Shown piece after piece: positions 1-7,032 of a stretch of DNA of 64,000 nt. Source of the stretch: an alpha proteobacterium SCGC AAA240-E13 (GTDB lineage: Bacteria; Pseudomonadota; Alphaproteobacteria; Pelagibacterales; Pelagibacteraceae). Every line of letters begins with the position of its first letter. Within the stretch, counting starts at the first letter, position 1. The stretch spans positions 37,384 through 101,383 of the forward strand of contig AZHR01000002.1 in assembly GCA_000504625.1 (NCBI GenBank), read 5' to 3'. A model generated the notes under the pieces. The model saw nothing but the letters and a program-made list of their open reading frames with translations, did no database searches and was not told the DNA's origin. The position numbers and the translations under genes were made by a program.

Positions 1-136
1 AATTCTCTATTTGAGCAAAATAATTTCTTTCACCTCCATTAGAGGTTAGTTTTAAATTATTTTTTTCAAAAAAACTTATTGAGCCTTCTTTTAATCTTCC
101 TTTACTTGGCAAGCCTATGGTTATTAAATTTTTCAT
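1..136 (-). CDS. hisG: ATP phosphoribosyltransferase catalytic subunit, N-terminal fragment
   Basis: First step of histidine synthesis: joins ATP and PRPP. Only the first 45 codons are in the window; the gene runs off its left edge. The visible N terminus reads MKNLITIGLPSKGRLKEG, with the LPSKGRL motif that opens HisG proteins. Its ATG overlaps the hisZ stop codon as ATGA, so the two are translationally coupled. A short-form HisG needs HisZ as regulatory partner, and hisZ is directly upstream, which supports the call. The fragment is too short to judge the rest of the protein. Confidence 0.85.
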   Translation of the reverse strand, partial: MKNLITIGLPSKGRLKEGSISFFEKNNLKLTSNGGERNYFAQIEN

Positions 137-1185
137 GTTTGTAAATTGTTTAAATTAATTGCTGCTCCAACTGCTGAAATATTTTTTTTAGATCCAAGAC
201 TTTTCAATAAACCATCATATCTTCCACCTCTTGCTATCTCTTTTTTTGATGAATTATATATCTCAAAAACTATTCCAGTATAATATTCAATATCTCTACC
301 AAAGTTTGTTGAAAAAATAGTTTTTGAATTTATTTTTGATAAATTTTTTATAGTTGATAAATCTTTGAAAACACTGTTGCTTAATTTATTTTTTTTAACA
401 AAACTTTTTAAAGTTTTTTCTAATTTATCAATTGAGCAATTAATTTTTAAAAACTCTCTAATAATTTTCACAATTTTTTTATTTTCTCCAAATGATCTTG
501 GGTCTTTCATTTTTCTGTCAAATCTAGACAAAATTTCAGAAATTTTACGGTTTGCAATTTCTTTACTTTGATCAAGATTTTTCATCTCAGAAAATTTTTT
601 TTTATCTAAGTTAATTGTCGTAGGATCTATATCGGAGTTAGTTTCAAGTCTATTAAGCAGATCTTCAAAATATTGGGGTCTCCAAAAGTGTCTCTTTAGT
701 CTTATCTTCCATCTTTCTGGAATTTTTAAAGACTCTATTAACTTTTGAAATAAACTTACATCGCTTATTTTGATCGAAGTATTTTTTATTTTTATTTTTT
801 CAATTGAATTAGCAATTGTTTTTAAAACTTTTAAATCATCAGTAGATTTATTTTTAGAACCTAAAATTTCTATTCCTAATTGATCGTTAATAACCTTATC
901 TTTTGGACTACCTGATCTTCTGTAGGCTTGTCCTGAGTAAAAAATTTTCGAATTTGCTTTAGAATTACTTTTTAAATATTTTATACAGGAAGCAACCGTC
1001 AAATCTGGTCTTAGACACATACTTTTCCCAGTATCGTCCTCAAAAGTAAACATCAGCTTTCTAAAATTCTCGCCTGATCTTTGAATAATATAATCTGAGT
1101 CTAAAAGAACATCTGGTTCTGATAAAACAAAACCATCTTTCTTGAAAACTTTTATTATATTTTCAGAGTAATTTTTTGATTTCAT
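133..1185 (-). CDS. hisZ: ATP phosphoribosyltransferase regulatory subunit HisZ
   Basis: HisZ is a histidyl-tRNA-synthetase paralogue that forms a complex with short HisG and gives it feedback control by histidine. The 350-residue protein keeps the class II synthetase core: a motif-2-like stretch around residues 47-92 (CLRPDLT, FYSGQAYRR) and a late EYYTGIVFEIY segment followed by GGRYDGLL. It lacks the C-terminal anticodon-binding domain of a true HisRS. Genes on both sides are hisS (23-nt overlap) and hisG (ATGA overlap), so hisS-hisZ-hisG reads as one operon. It could be mistaken for a second hisS, but the missing anticodon domain and hisG context argue for HisZ. Confidence 0.9.
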   Translation of the reverse strand: MKSKNYSENIIKVFKKDGFVLSEPDVLLDSDYIIQRSGENFRKLMFTFEDDTGKSMCLRPDLTVASCIKYLKSNSKANSKIFYSGQAYRRSGSPKDKVINDQLGIEILGSKNKSTDDLKVLKTIANSIEKIKIKNTSIKISDVSLFQKLIESLKIPERWKIRLKRHFWRPQYFEDLLNRLETNSDIDPTTINLDKKKFSEMKNLDQSKEIANRKISEILSRFDRKMKDPRSFGENKKIVKIIREFLKINCSIDKLEKTLKSFVKKNKLSNSVFKDLSTIKNLSKINSKTIFSTNFGRDIEYYTGIVFEIYNSSKKEIARGGRYDGLLKSLGSKKNISAVGAAINLNNLQT

Positions 1186-2497
1186 TTGCTAGATCCTCAA
1201 TTTTAACCGAGCTTTCATTGCCAGTTTCAAGATTTTTTAATGTTGCTTTTCCTGTTTTTATTTCGTTGTCGCCATATAAAATAACAGCTGGAGAATCAAT
1301 CTTATTCGCATACTCCATTTGTTTTTTTAATTTACCTTCTCCTGGATAAATCTCAGAACTGATATTTAACATTCTAAGTTTATTTAATATCTCGATATAT
1401 TCTTTCATTCTACTTTTATCAAAAACGCATATGATTACTGGTCTTGCAGCCTTAATTTTAAAATCTTTTTTTTGCATCAAAGCAAACACAAGCCTATCAA
1501 GACCAATTGATATTCCGGTTGCGGGACAATCAAAATTTCCAAAACTACTTACAAGATTATCGTATCTTCCACCACCGCCTATTGATCCAAATTGAATGGT
1601 TTGTCCTTTTAAATTTTTTACCTCAAAATTTAAATTAACCTCAAAAATAGGTCCTGTGTAATATTCCAAACCTCGTATAACAGATGGATCGAATTTATAA
1701 TTTTTAAAATTATAATTCTGAAATATTTTAACAATCTCTAAAACATCTTCGCTGTCAGGTGTTTTGCTCTTTAAAGCATTTTCAATTATTTTAATCTGAT
1801 CACTTTTAAGATTTGCCCCTTTGGTGTAATCTCCAGATTTATCTTTTCTGCCTTCTCCAAGAAGTTTCTTTGCTTCTCCCCATCCAAGTCTATCGATTTT
1901 ATCAAGGGCGCGTAGTGTAGTTGATATTTGTTCTTTTGATTTAATTTTCAGTTGTTCAAACAACTTATCAGTGAATTTTCTAGAGGAAATCTTCACAGTG
2001 TAATCTGTCTTAACTAGTCCACATTTTTCTAATATCTCAGATATTAATACGCAAAGTTCTGCGTCAGCTTGTAAATTTTTTGTGCCTACATAATCTGCAT
2101 CAAATTGTAAAAACTCTCTAAATCTACCAGGTCCTGGTTTTTCGTTTCTCCATACCGTTCCTAATTGATAGCGCTTAAAAGGTTTAGGAAGCTCAAGGTA
2201 ATTTTTTGCAACATACCTTGCTAAGGGAGCTGTAAGGTCGTATCGAAGTGATAACCATTTTTTTTCGTCTTTAAAAGAAAACACTCCTTGGTCTGGTCTT
2301 TCTTTATCAGGCAAAAATTTTCCAATACTATCCGTGTACTCGAAGCTTGGTGTTTCAAGATACTGAAAACCGTACTTAGTCATAACTTCTTTAATATTAG
2401 AAATTACAAAATCACGGATTAATAATTCTTTTTCTTGTCTATCTACAAAACCTAAAGGTAATTCCTTAGAGGGTTTAAGATTTTTTTCTTTACTCAT
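1163..2497 (-). CDS. hisS: Histidyl-tRNA synthetase
   Basis: Charges tRNA-His with histidine in the cytosol. The 444-residue class II enzyme has motif 2 as RNEKPGPGRFREF near residue 117, the HisRS signature RGLEYYTGPIFEV near residue 290, and a C-terminal anticodon-binding domain ending the protein. The PGPGRFREF form of motif 2 is that of the alphaproteobacterial HisRS group rather than the common PQxGRxRQF form. The frame stays open for 16 more codons upstream, but those lie inside the tRNA-His gene, so the ATG at 2497 is chosen. This start is only 5 nt after the tRNA CCA, leaving no room for a normal ribosome binding site. Confidence 0.93.
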   Translation of the reverse strand: MSKEKNLKPSKELPLGFVDRQEKELLIRDFVISNIKEVMTKYGFQYLETPSFEYTDSIGKFLPDKERPDQGVFSFKDEKKWLSLRYDLTAPLARYVAKNYLELPKPFKRYQLGTVWRNEKPGPGRFREFLQFDADYVGTKNLQADAELCVLISEILEKCGLVKTDYTVKISSRKFTDKLFEQLKIKSKEQISTTLRALDKIDRLGWGEAKKLLGEGRKDKSGDYTKGANLKSDQIKIIENALKSKTPDSEDVLEIVKIFQNYNFKNYKFDPSVIRGLEYYTGPIFEVNLNFEVKNLKGQTIQFGSIGGGGRYDNLVSSFGNFDCPATGISIGLDRLVFALMQKKDFKIKAARPVIICVFDKSRMKEYIEILNKLRMLNISSEIYPGEGKLKKQMEYANKIDSPAVILYGDNEIKTGKATLKNLETGNESSVKIEDLANEIKKLL

Positions 2498-2502
2498 TAT
2501 TT

Positions 2503-2579
2503 TGGTACAGCAGGGTGGAATCGAACCACCGACCCCTAGTTCCACAAACTAGTGCTCTAACCAACTGAGCTACTGCTGC
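2503..2579 (-). tRNA. tRNA-His (GTG)
   Basis: A full cloverleaf with CCA encoded. The anticodon loop sits between CTAGT and ACTAG arms with GTG as anticodon, the T arm is GGTGGTTCGATTCCACC, and the acceptor pairs GCAGCAG with CTGCTGT (G1-U72 wobble). The discriminator is A73 and the base before G1 in the DNA is T, so the G-1 that marks most tRNA-His is not encoded. hisS follows after 5 nt on the same strand. Confidence 0.96.
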
Positions 2580-2637
2580 ATAACTCCTTTTTATATTAAT
2601 TGTTAATAAATTTATATTTTAAAATATGTAATGATTT

Positions 2638-2703
2638 AGCTAAGCAATAGCTCAGCGTGTGCAAAATGGTGTTTTGCACTTAAAGAAAAATATTCTTTTT
2701 TTT
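2638..2703 (+). ncRNA. Possible small RNA: three hairpins ending in a T run
   Basis: Three hairpins follow one another on the plus strand between tRNA-His and the cold-shock gene: AGCTA/TAGCT (2638-2652), a perfect 8-bp GTGCAAAA/TTTTGCAC with a 5-nt loop (2659-2679), and AAAGAA/TTCTTT running into a T8 stretch (2682-2703) that resembles an intrinsic terminator. No plus-strand gene precedes it, so it would end an independent short transcript. No known RNA family was recognised. It could also be a chance cluster. Confidence 0.3.
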
Positions 2704-2757
2704 GTCTTTTATTCATGGCTAATAGATATCAAAAAAAAAAATTTATGCAACAAAGAA

Positions 2758-2815
2758 TTGTATAGGGATATAAAATCAGCTTGAATTAAAACTAATATTA
2801 TTTTTCCCTATACAA
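2758..2815 (-). terminator. Inverted repeat downstream of the cold-shock gene
   Basis: Perfect 11-bp arms TTGTATAGGGA and TCCCTATACAA enclose a 36-nt AT-rich loop, starting 20 nt after the csp stop codon. On the minus strand the stem is followed by a T-rich tract and, 16 nt on, by T11. It may end or stabilise the csp mRNA. The long loop is unusual for an intrinsic terminator. Confidence 0.4.
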
Positions 2816-2834
2816 ATATCTGTTTGAAATACTA

Positions 2835-3044
2835 TTAAGAGGTTTTTTGCAGCTTAACTGCGGATGGACCCTTTTCGGTATTCTCAACTTCAAACGTTAA
2901 TTCGTCACCTTCATTCAAATACTTTAAACCTGCATCTCTAACCGCAGAAGAATGAACGAAAACGTCTTTTTCTTTGTCTTCTCTTTCAATGAAACCATAT
3001 CCTTTTGTCCCATTGAACCATTTTACTTTACCTTTTAGACTCAT
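2835..3044 (-). CDS. cspA: Cold-shock domain protein
   Basis: Single-stranded nucleic-acid binding protein that acts as RNA chaperone. The 69 residues form one cold-shock domain with RNP1 as KGYGFI (residues 14-19) and RNP2 as VFVHSSA (28-34), at the usual family length. It stands alone, divergent from the BtuF-like gene, with a long leader of about 60 nt that contains a hairpin and a candidate promoter with a perfect -35 box. A GGAA Shine-Dalgarno-like sequence lies about 10 nt before the ATG. Which csp paralogue it is cannot be decided from sequence alone; the symbol is a family label. Confidence 0.93.
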   Translation of the reverse strand: MSLKGKVKWFNGTKGYGFIEREDKEKDVFVHSSAVRDAGLKYLNEGDELTFEVENTEKGPSAVKLQKTS

Positions 3045-3075
3045 TATTACTTTTCCTTATTTTAGTTTTACTTAA

Positions 3076-3094
3076 TTGTTAGTAATTCTAACAA
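3076..3094 (-). promoter_or_regulatory. Hairpin in the csp mRNA leader
   Basis: A perfect 7-bp hairpin, TTGTTAG/CTAACAA with a 5-nt loop, lies 32-50 nt before the csp start codon. Leaders of csp mRNAs are known to act as cold-responsive structures, so this is a candidate regulatory element. The link is inferred from position only. Confidence 0.35.
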
Positions 3095-3103
3095 CAGCAC
3101 CCT

Positions 3104-3130
3104 TTAATATATTTAAAGTAGATATGTCAA
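3104..3130 (-). promoter_or_regulatory. Candidate promoter of the cold-shock gene
   Basis: On the minus strand a consensus -35 hexamer TTGACA (3130-3125) is followed after 15-17 nt by an AT-rich stretch containing TATTAA, a plausible -10. Transcription would start near 3097, giving a leader of about 55 nt that includes the hairpin. Confidence 0.4.
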
Positions 3131-3346
3131 GATATTTGAACAAAACTCAGTTTATTAGACAATTTTTAAAGGGAATTTATTAATAACTAGTTAATAAAAT
3201 AACCACCAATATAAACCCTCTCGACGTTCAGCTTCATTATTCAAAATGTATTATCACTAATAATCAAGCTATTTATTTTTTAAAAACTATGAATTTTATC
3301 TCAATTATGCCCATAGTGTACAAAAAAATATAGTATAGAAATAATA

Positions 3347-4291
3347 ATGAATAATTTCCAAAAAAAAGTAGTAACTTTAATACCTAGTGCAACAGAAATT
3401 GTTGCATTTCTAGGTAAAAAGAAATCCCTCATTGGGCGCTCCCATGAATGTGATTACCCGGAAGGGTTAAATAACATATCAAAGTTAACTTCACCCAAAA
3501 TAAAAATTGATGGAAAAAGTGGAGAAATAAATAAAGAAATAAAAAGTATATTAGAAAATTCACTATCAGTATATAAAGTCGATACAGAAAAACTAAAAGA
3601 TTTAGATCCAGACTTTATAATAACTCAAGCACATTGCGAAGCATGTGCAGTAAATTTTTCTGAAGTTAAAAATATAGTTAATAATCATCTTAAAAAAAAA
3701 GTAAAAATAATATCACTTAAACCAAATACACTAGGTGATGTTTTGAATGATATCAGGAAAGTTGCGAAGGAATTAAATATAAATAATAAAATTAAAAATA
3801 AACTTATTGGAAATTTAGAATCAAGATTAAAAAATATCGAAAATTTAACTTCCGTCCAAAAAATAAAACCCACTGTTGCATGTATAGAATGGATTGATCC
3901 TCTTATGGCTGCAGGAAATTGGATACCCGAAATGGTCACAATTGCTGGCGGCAGGGATGTTTTGGGCAAATCTGGTAAAAATTCTTATTGGATAGAATTT
4001 AAAAAAATTAAAAATTATGATCCAGATATTATAATTTTTTTACCATGTGGGTTTAATATTAAAAAAACTAAAAATGAATTAAATGACTGTATAAAAAAAG
4101 ACAGATCTTGGAAATTTTTAAAGGCATTTAAAGAAAAAAAATTGTTTATAGCCGATGGAAATCAATTTTTTAACAGACCTGGTCCAAGATTAATCGAGTC
4201 GGTTGAAATACTTGCTGAAATTATTCATCCAAAAGTATTTAATTTTGAACATAAAAAAAAAGGTTGGATTAAATTTAATCCAAGTATATGA
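3347..4291 (+). CDS. BtuF-like (cobalamin-type) substrate-binding protein without signal peptide
   Basis: Resembles the periplasmic-binding fold of vitamin B12/iron-chelate transport proteins: it opens with VTLIPSATEIVAFLGKKKSL, has the DPDFIITQ strand end near residue 85 and the later GGRDVLGKSG segment, with 314 residues as usual for the group. The N terminus is charged (MNNFQKKV) and carries no signal peptide, and no permease or ATPase gene is next to it, so a role as a classical transporter subunit is doubtful. A CEAC motif near residue 93 may bind a metal or cofactor. Cytosolic homologues annotated as cobalamin-binding proteins exist; the actual ligand is unknown. Confidence 0.7.
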   Translation: MNNFQKKVVTLIPSATEIVAFLGKKKSLIGRSHECDYPEGLNNISKLTSPKIKIDGKSGEINKEIKSILENSLSVYKVDTEKLKDLDPDFIITQAHCEACAVNFSEVKNIVNNHLKKKVKIISLKPNTLGDVLNDIRKVAKELNINNKIKNKLIGNLESRLKNIENLTSVQKIKPTVACIEWIDPLMAAGNWIPEMVTIAGGRDVLGKSGKNSYWIEFKKIKNYDPDIIIFLPCGFNIKKTKNELNDCIKKDRSWKFLKAFKEKKLFIADGNQFFNRPGPRLIESVEILAEIIHPKVFNFEHKKKGWIKFNPSI

Positions 4292-4341
4292 ATTAATTTA
4301 TTTATTAATAAAAAAAATAATTATTTTCCAAATTTATAGCA

Positions 4342-4722
4342 ATGAAAAATAAACAAATTATAAAAGGCAGATGGTATAAAATTAATAAAAAAATAAAAAA
4401 AAAAATAATTGCTAAATATCACAAAATTAAAGACTGGAAAATGGATCCAAAAGGATATTTTTTAATTGCAATTAATAGAAAAAAAAAACTATTAAGAATT
4501 GGATATTGTAAATTTAAAAAATTAGGAAATAAACCCATTAATGACATGGTTGCTGTTATTTCTGGCAAAACTGCATTGGAGATAGTAAATACATTAATAA
4601 AAAAAAAATATATATCCACTCTCCAACACTCAGCAGACATGGGTATTGAACTTTGTAAGGCCGAATTAGCCCTAAAATATAAGTTAAATTATATACAGGA
4701 TAAAGATTTAGAAATTAAATAA
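4342..4722 (+). CDS. DUF4346-type protein
   Basis: A 126-residue lysine-rich protein. The C-terminal half (GKTALEIVNTLIKKKYIS, then HSADMGIELCKAELALKYKLNYIQD) matches my memory of the DUF4346 pattern, a domain first noted next to dihydropteroate-synthase-related proteins. The middle part PKGYFLIAINRKKKLLRIGY looks like a beta-hairpin. No catalytic function is known to me. It lies 50 nt after the BtuF-like gene on the same strand and 40 nt before the next gene, so the three may be co-transcribed. Confidence 0.6.
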   Translation: MKNKQIIKGRWYKINKKIKKKIIAKYHKIKDWKMDPKGYFLIAINRKKKLLRIGYCKFKKLGNKPINDMVAVISGKTALEIVNTLIKKKYISTLQHSADMGIELCKAELALKYKLNYIQDKDLEIK

Positions 4723-4762
4723 CTTGAGTCAAATAAACTCTTTATAAAATTCAATAAATCTT

Positions 4763-5704
4763 ATGATTTACAAAATTTTATTTAATAAAGCACACATACT
4801 CATTTTAATATTTTTAGTTTCTTGCTTTTTAAGTCGCCTAAATTCACAATTTTATTTAATAAATTTCTTTGGACAATTAAGTTTCCAAATACTTGTCGGT
4901 GGAATTTTATTATTTTTTATATTGCTTATATCAAAAAAATTATGGTCATCTGTTATTTGCTTTATAATCTGTATATTGTTTGCAAGTGATATTTTGCCCG
5001 CATGTAATAACTGTAATGTCTTTTTAAAGGACAAAGAACAAAACTATAATAACATTCGTCTAATGACATTTAATGTTTCATATAACAATGAATTAAAAAA
5101 TTTTGAAAAATTATTTGAACTTATTTTATTTGAGAAACCAGATATTATTCAATTTCAGGAGGTAGCTCCACAGGTGCAAGAAAAATTAAAATTATTAAAA
5201 CCTTTTTTTCCATATAATACTGGAATAAATAAACCTTTGCATGTTATTGATAGCGTAATATTAAGCAAACACCCATTAATAGAAAATAGGTCGGGTGACA
5301 ACCATGCTGTTCTTACAAGCCTTATATTAAATAATACAAAATTAACTATTATAGGAATTCATCTAAACAATCCATTGAACCAAAATAATTTTAATTCAGC
5401 GACAAAAGGAATTAATTATCTTAAATCTTTAGTTGAAAACATTAATCAAAACTTAATTCTTATAGGAGATTTAAATATGACGCCATTTTCCAAAAGATTT
5501 ACTAATTTTCTTAAAGATACAAATTTATATGCTTATACTTCTTATAAAAATCCAATTGTTACTTGGCCTACATTTCTGCCGGTTTATCTTGGTATCGAAA
5601 TCGATCATGTATTATTTTCAAAAAATTTTAAAGTAATTGAAAAAAAAACACTCAATCATTTCGGCTCAGATCACAAACCTCTCATAGTAGACTTAGCATT
5701 TTGA
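4763..5704 (+). CDS. Endonuclease/exonuclease/phosphatase-family membrane protein
   Basis: The N-terminal 80 residues hold two to three membrane segments and a CNNCNVF motif. From residue 95 on it has the endonuclease/exonuclease/phosphatase fold: MTFNV, a metal-binding FQEV near residue 133, the GDLNMTPFS motif near 237, IDHVLFS and the closing SDHKPLIVDL with the catalytic histidine. Length 313 fits membrane-anchored members. The family includes nucleases and lipid or sugar phosphatases; the substrate cannot be told. It is the last gene of a plus-strand run and faces the GNAT gene tail to tail. Confidence 0.8.
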   Translation: MIYKILFNKAHILILIFLVSCFLSRLNSQFYLINFFGQLSFQILVGGILLFFILLISKKLWSSVICFIICILFASDILPACNNCNVFLKDKEQNYNNIRLMTFNVSYNNELKNFEKLFELILFEKPDIIQFQEVAPQVQEKLKLLKPFFPYNTGINKPLHVIDSVILSKHPLIENRSGDNHAVLTSLILNNTKLTIIGIHLNNPLNQNNFNSATKGINYLKSLVENINQNLILIGDLNMTPFSKRFTNFLKDTNLYAYTSYKNPIVTWPTFLPVYLGIEIDHVLFSKNFKVIEKKTLNHFGSDHKPLIVDLAF

Positions 5705-5772
5705 TTTTAATTACGTTTTAGTTGTTTTTGAAATTAAAAAAAAATTAAAAAATGATCAAAGACGTTCTAAAA

Positions 5773-6255
5773 TTAATATTTTTCTAACACTACTGAATTT
5801 TCAATTTGTTTTAATGGTATCTTCCAATATTTTTTTAACAATCTAGTTGCTTGCTTTTTTGAATGAAGAATGAAATCAAATTTTTCATAATATCGAATTG
5901 CCCATGTAGCATTCTTCCAGGTGCCTACCAATAAACGATAATTTTGATTTTTTTTTAATAGATCAACAAGCAATGCACTTCCTATTCCTTTGCCTTGGTA
6001 GGCAGTTAAAGTATAAGCGTGTCTTATTAAGACAACATCTTTTATTTTTTGAATCCCTATCACTCCTATCAATTGGTTATCACAATGATAGCCAAACATA
6101 CGAACCCCTTCTTTAAATTCATCAACTAATTCTTGTTTTGACATATAGGGTTCTTGCCAACAATTATCAGGAATAATATCCTTGTATCTTGTAGCAGCAT
6201 CATTAATAACATAAAGAATTTTGGAATTATCACTTTTTGTATATTCAATTATCAT
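5773..6255 (-). CDS. GNAT-family N-acetyltransferase
   Basis: Transfers an acetyl group from acetyl-CoA to an unknown amine. The 160 residues show the GNAT core: LIGVIGIQKIKDVVLIRHAY strands, then the acetyl-CoA binding turn as AYQGKGIGSALL near residue 90, and a late WAIRYYEKFDF segment typical of motif B. The gene is alone on the minus strand, just left of the tRNA-Phe-derived island, so it may be the native neighbour of the island or an older insertion. Confidence 0.85.
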   Translation of the reverse strand: MIIEYTKSDNSKILYVINDAATRYKDIIPDNCWQEPYMSKQELVDEFKEGVRMFGYHCDNQLIGVIGIQKIKDVVLIRHAYTLTAYQGKGIGSALLVDLLKKNQNYRLLVGTWKNATWAIRYYEKFDFILHSKKQATRLLKKYWKIPLKQIENSVVLEKY

Positions 6256-6301
6256 TTTATAATTTTAAAAGTATAAAGATAATCAAAGATTTTTTAAATA
6301 A

Positions 6302-6385
6302 ATGAAAAAACTATCTTTAGATGATCTGAGTGTGTGGATTTATGCTAAAGTCAGTTGTATTAAGTGTCTAAACGTCAAATAAGTG
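6302..6385. repeat. Left copy of the tRNA-Phe flank repeat
   Basis: This stretch, from a leader-like ATGAAAAAACT through AAGTGTCTAAACGTCA, is a diverged copy of 10773-10860 next to the functional tRNA-Phe. In the last 50 nt before the tRNA only about five positions differ. It can be read as a 26-codon ORF starting MKKLSLDDLSVW, but this is probably remnant DNA. It marks the left edge of the duplicated island. Confidence 0.7.
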
Positions 6386-6462
6386 TGGTGACCAGGGACG
6401 GAATCGAACCGCCGACACAAGCCTTTTCAGGGCTCTGGCTCCTTGGACCATGCTACTAGGCC
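6386..6462 (-). pseudogene. tRNA-Phe pseudogene, copy 1
   Basis: The 3' half (anticodon arm with GAA, variable loop, T arm, acceptor 3' strand, CCA) is nearly identical to the functional tRNA-Phe at 10861-10936. The 5' half has decayed: the D arm no longer folds and the acceptor 5' strand does not pair with CCTGGTC. The damaged D-arm block is shared with copy 3 (9633-9709), so these two copies have a common ancestor. Confidence 0.85.
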
Positions 6463-6546
6463 CCTGCTAAATCTAGCTTTTTAATTTCGCAAAATAGCTG
6501 AGATGTTTCTGAGTGTGATCAAATTGTGATCAGATATAATAATCTC

Positions 6547-6585
6547 ATGAAAAAGCTTTTAGGAATCGTGGTTCTGGGTTTATGA
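6547..6585 (+). repeat. Leader-peptide module, 12 codons, upstream of the GFA gene
   Basis: Reads MKKLLGIVVLGL and stops at TGA one base before the next ATG. Its DNA is almost identical over 35 nt to the starts at 6949, 9805, 10773 and 25055, which precede unrelated proteins. Here the signal-peptide start has been cut off from any mature protein. It may be a translated leader coupled to the GFA gene or only recombination debris. Confidence 0.6.
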
Positions 6586-6586
6586 T

Positions 6587-6952
6587 ATGAAAAAACTAAC
6601 TTGCCACTGTGGTGGAGTCGAAATTGAAGTATCTTTGCCAAATGGTTTAAAAAATCTTGGCAAATGTAACTGTTCAATCTGTAAAAAACGTAGTGCTATT
6701 ATGGCACAAGTTAATCTTGAAGATCTCAAAGTAGTTAAAGGTAAGGAAAAACTTAAACTTTATCAATTTCATACTCATACTGCAGAGCATTATTTTTGCT
6801 CGATATGTGGGATTCATACCCATCAGAAGCAACGAAGTGATCCAAACAAGTATGCATTTAATGTAGCTTGCTTAGAAAATGTTAATCCATTCGATTTGAA
6901 AGATATTCCTGTTTTTGATGGTGTCAATCATCCTGGTGATAAAATTAAATGA
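6587..6952 (+). CDS. GFA/CENP-V-type zinc protein
   Basis: Member of the glutathione-dependent formaldehyde-activating fold family. The 121 residues carry the zinc ligands in the expected order: CHCGGVE (residues 6-8), CNCSICKK (27-32), and HYFCSICGIHTHQ near 68-78. Family members include GFA and many enzymes of unknown substrate; the formaldehyde role of the family has been disputed, so function is left open. The start is set by the ATG right after the leader module, and the stop overlaps the next leader as ATGA. It belongs to the island payload between tRNA-Phe copies 1 and 2. Confidence 0.85.
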   Translation: MKKLTCHCGGVEIEVSLPNGLKNLGKCNCSICKKRSAIMAQVNLEDLKVVKGKEKLKLYQFHTHTAEHYFCSICGIHTHQKQRSDPNKYAFNVACLENVNPFDLKDIPVFDGVNHPGDKIK

Positions 6953-7032
6953 AAAAAATTTTAGGAATCGTGGTTCTGGGTTTGTTATTTTTTGGTATAG
7001 TTACGCCGAGGATAAACTTAAAAAATGACTGA
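6949..7032 (+). repeat. Leader-peptide module with short tail, overlaps the YbaK gene start
   Basis: Starts inside the GFA stop (ATGA) and reads MKKILGIVVLGLLFFG followed by about 11 more codons, ending 8 nt inside the YbaK-type gene. The first 35 nt repeat the leader DNA seen at 6547 and 9805. The hydrophobic core is complete, but there is no exported domain behind it. It may work as a coupling ORF or be a remnant of a lost exported protein. Confidence 0.5.

Noticed and set aside
133..1185. Second histidyl-tRNA synthetase
   Set aside because: No anticodon-binding domain and hisG is coupled downstream, so it is HisZ.
2498..2545. N-terminal extension of hisS by 16 codons
   Set aside because: These codons lie inside the tRNA-His gene on the same strand; the ATG at 2497 starts the normal HisRS N terminus.
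3184..3193. TAACTAGTTA palindrome as regulator site between csp and the BtuF-like gene
   Set aside because: Ten bases only, no second copy seen, and not at a clear promoter position.
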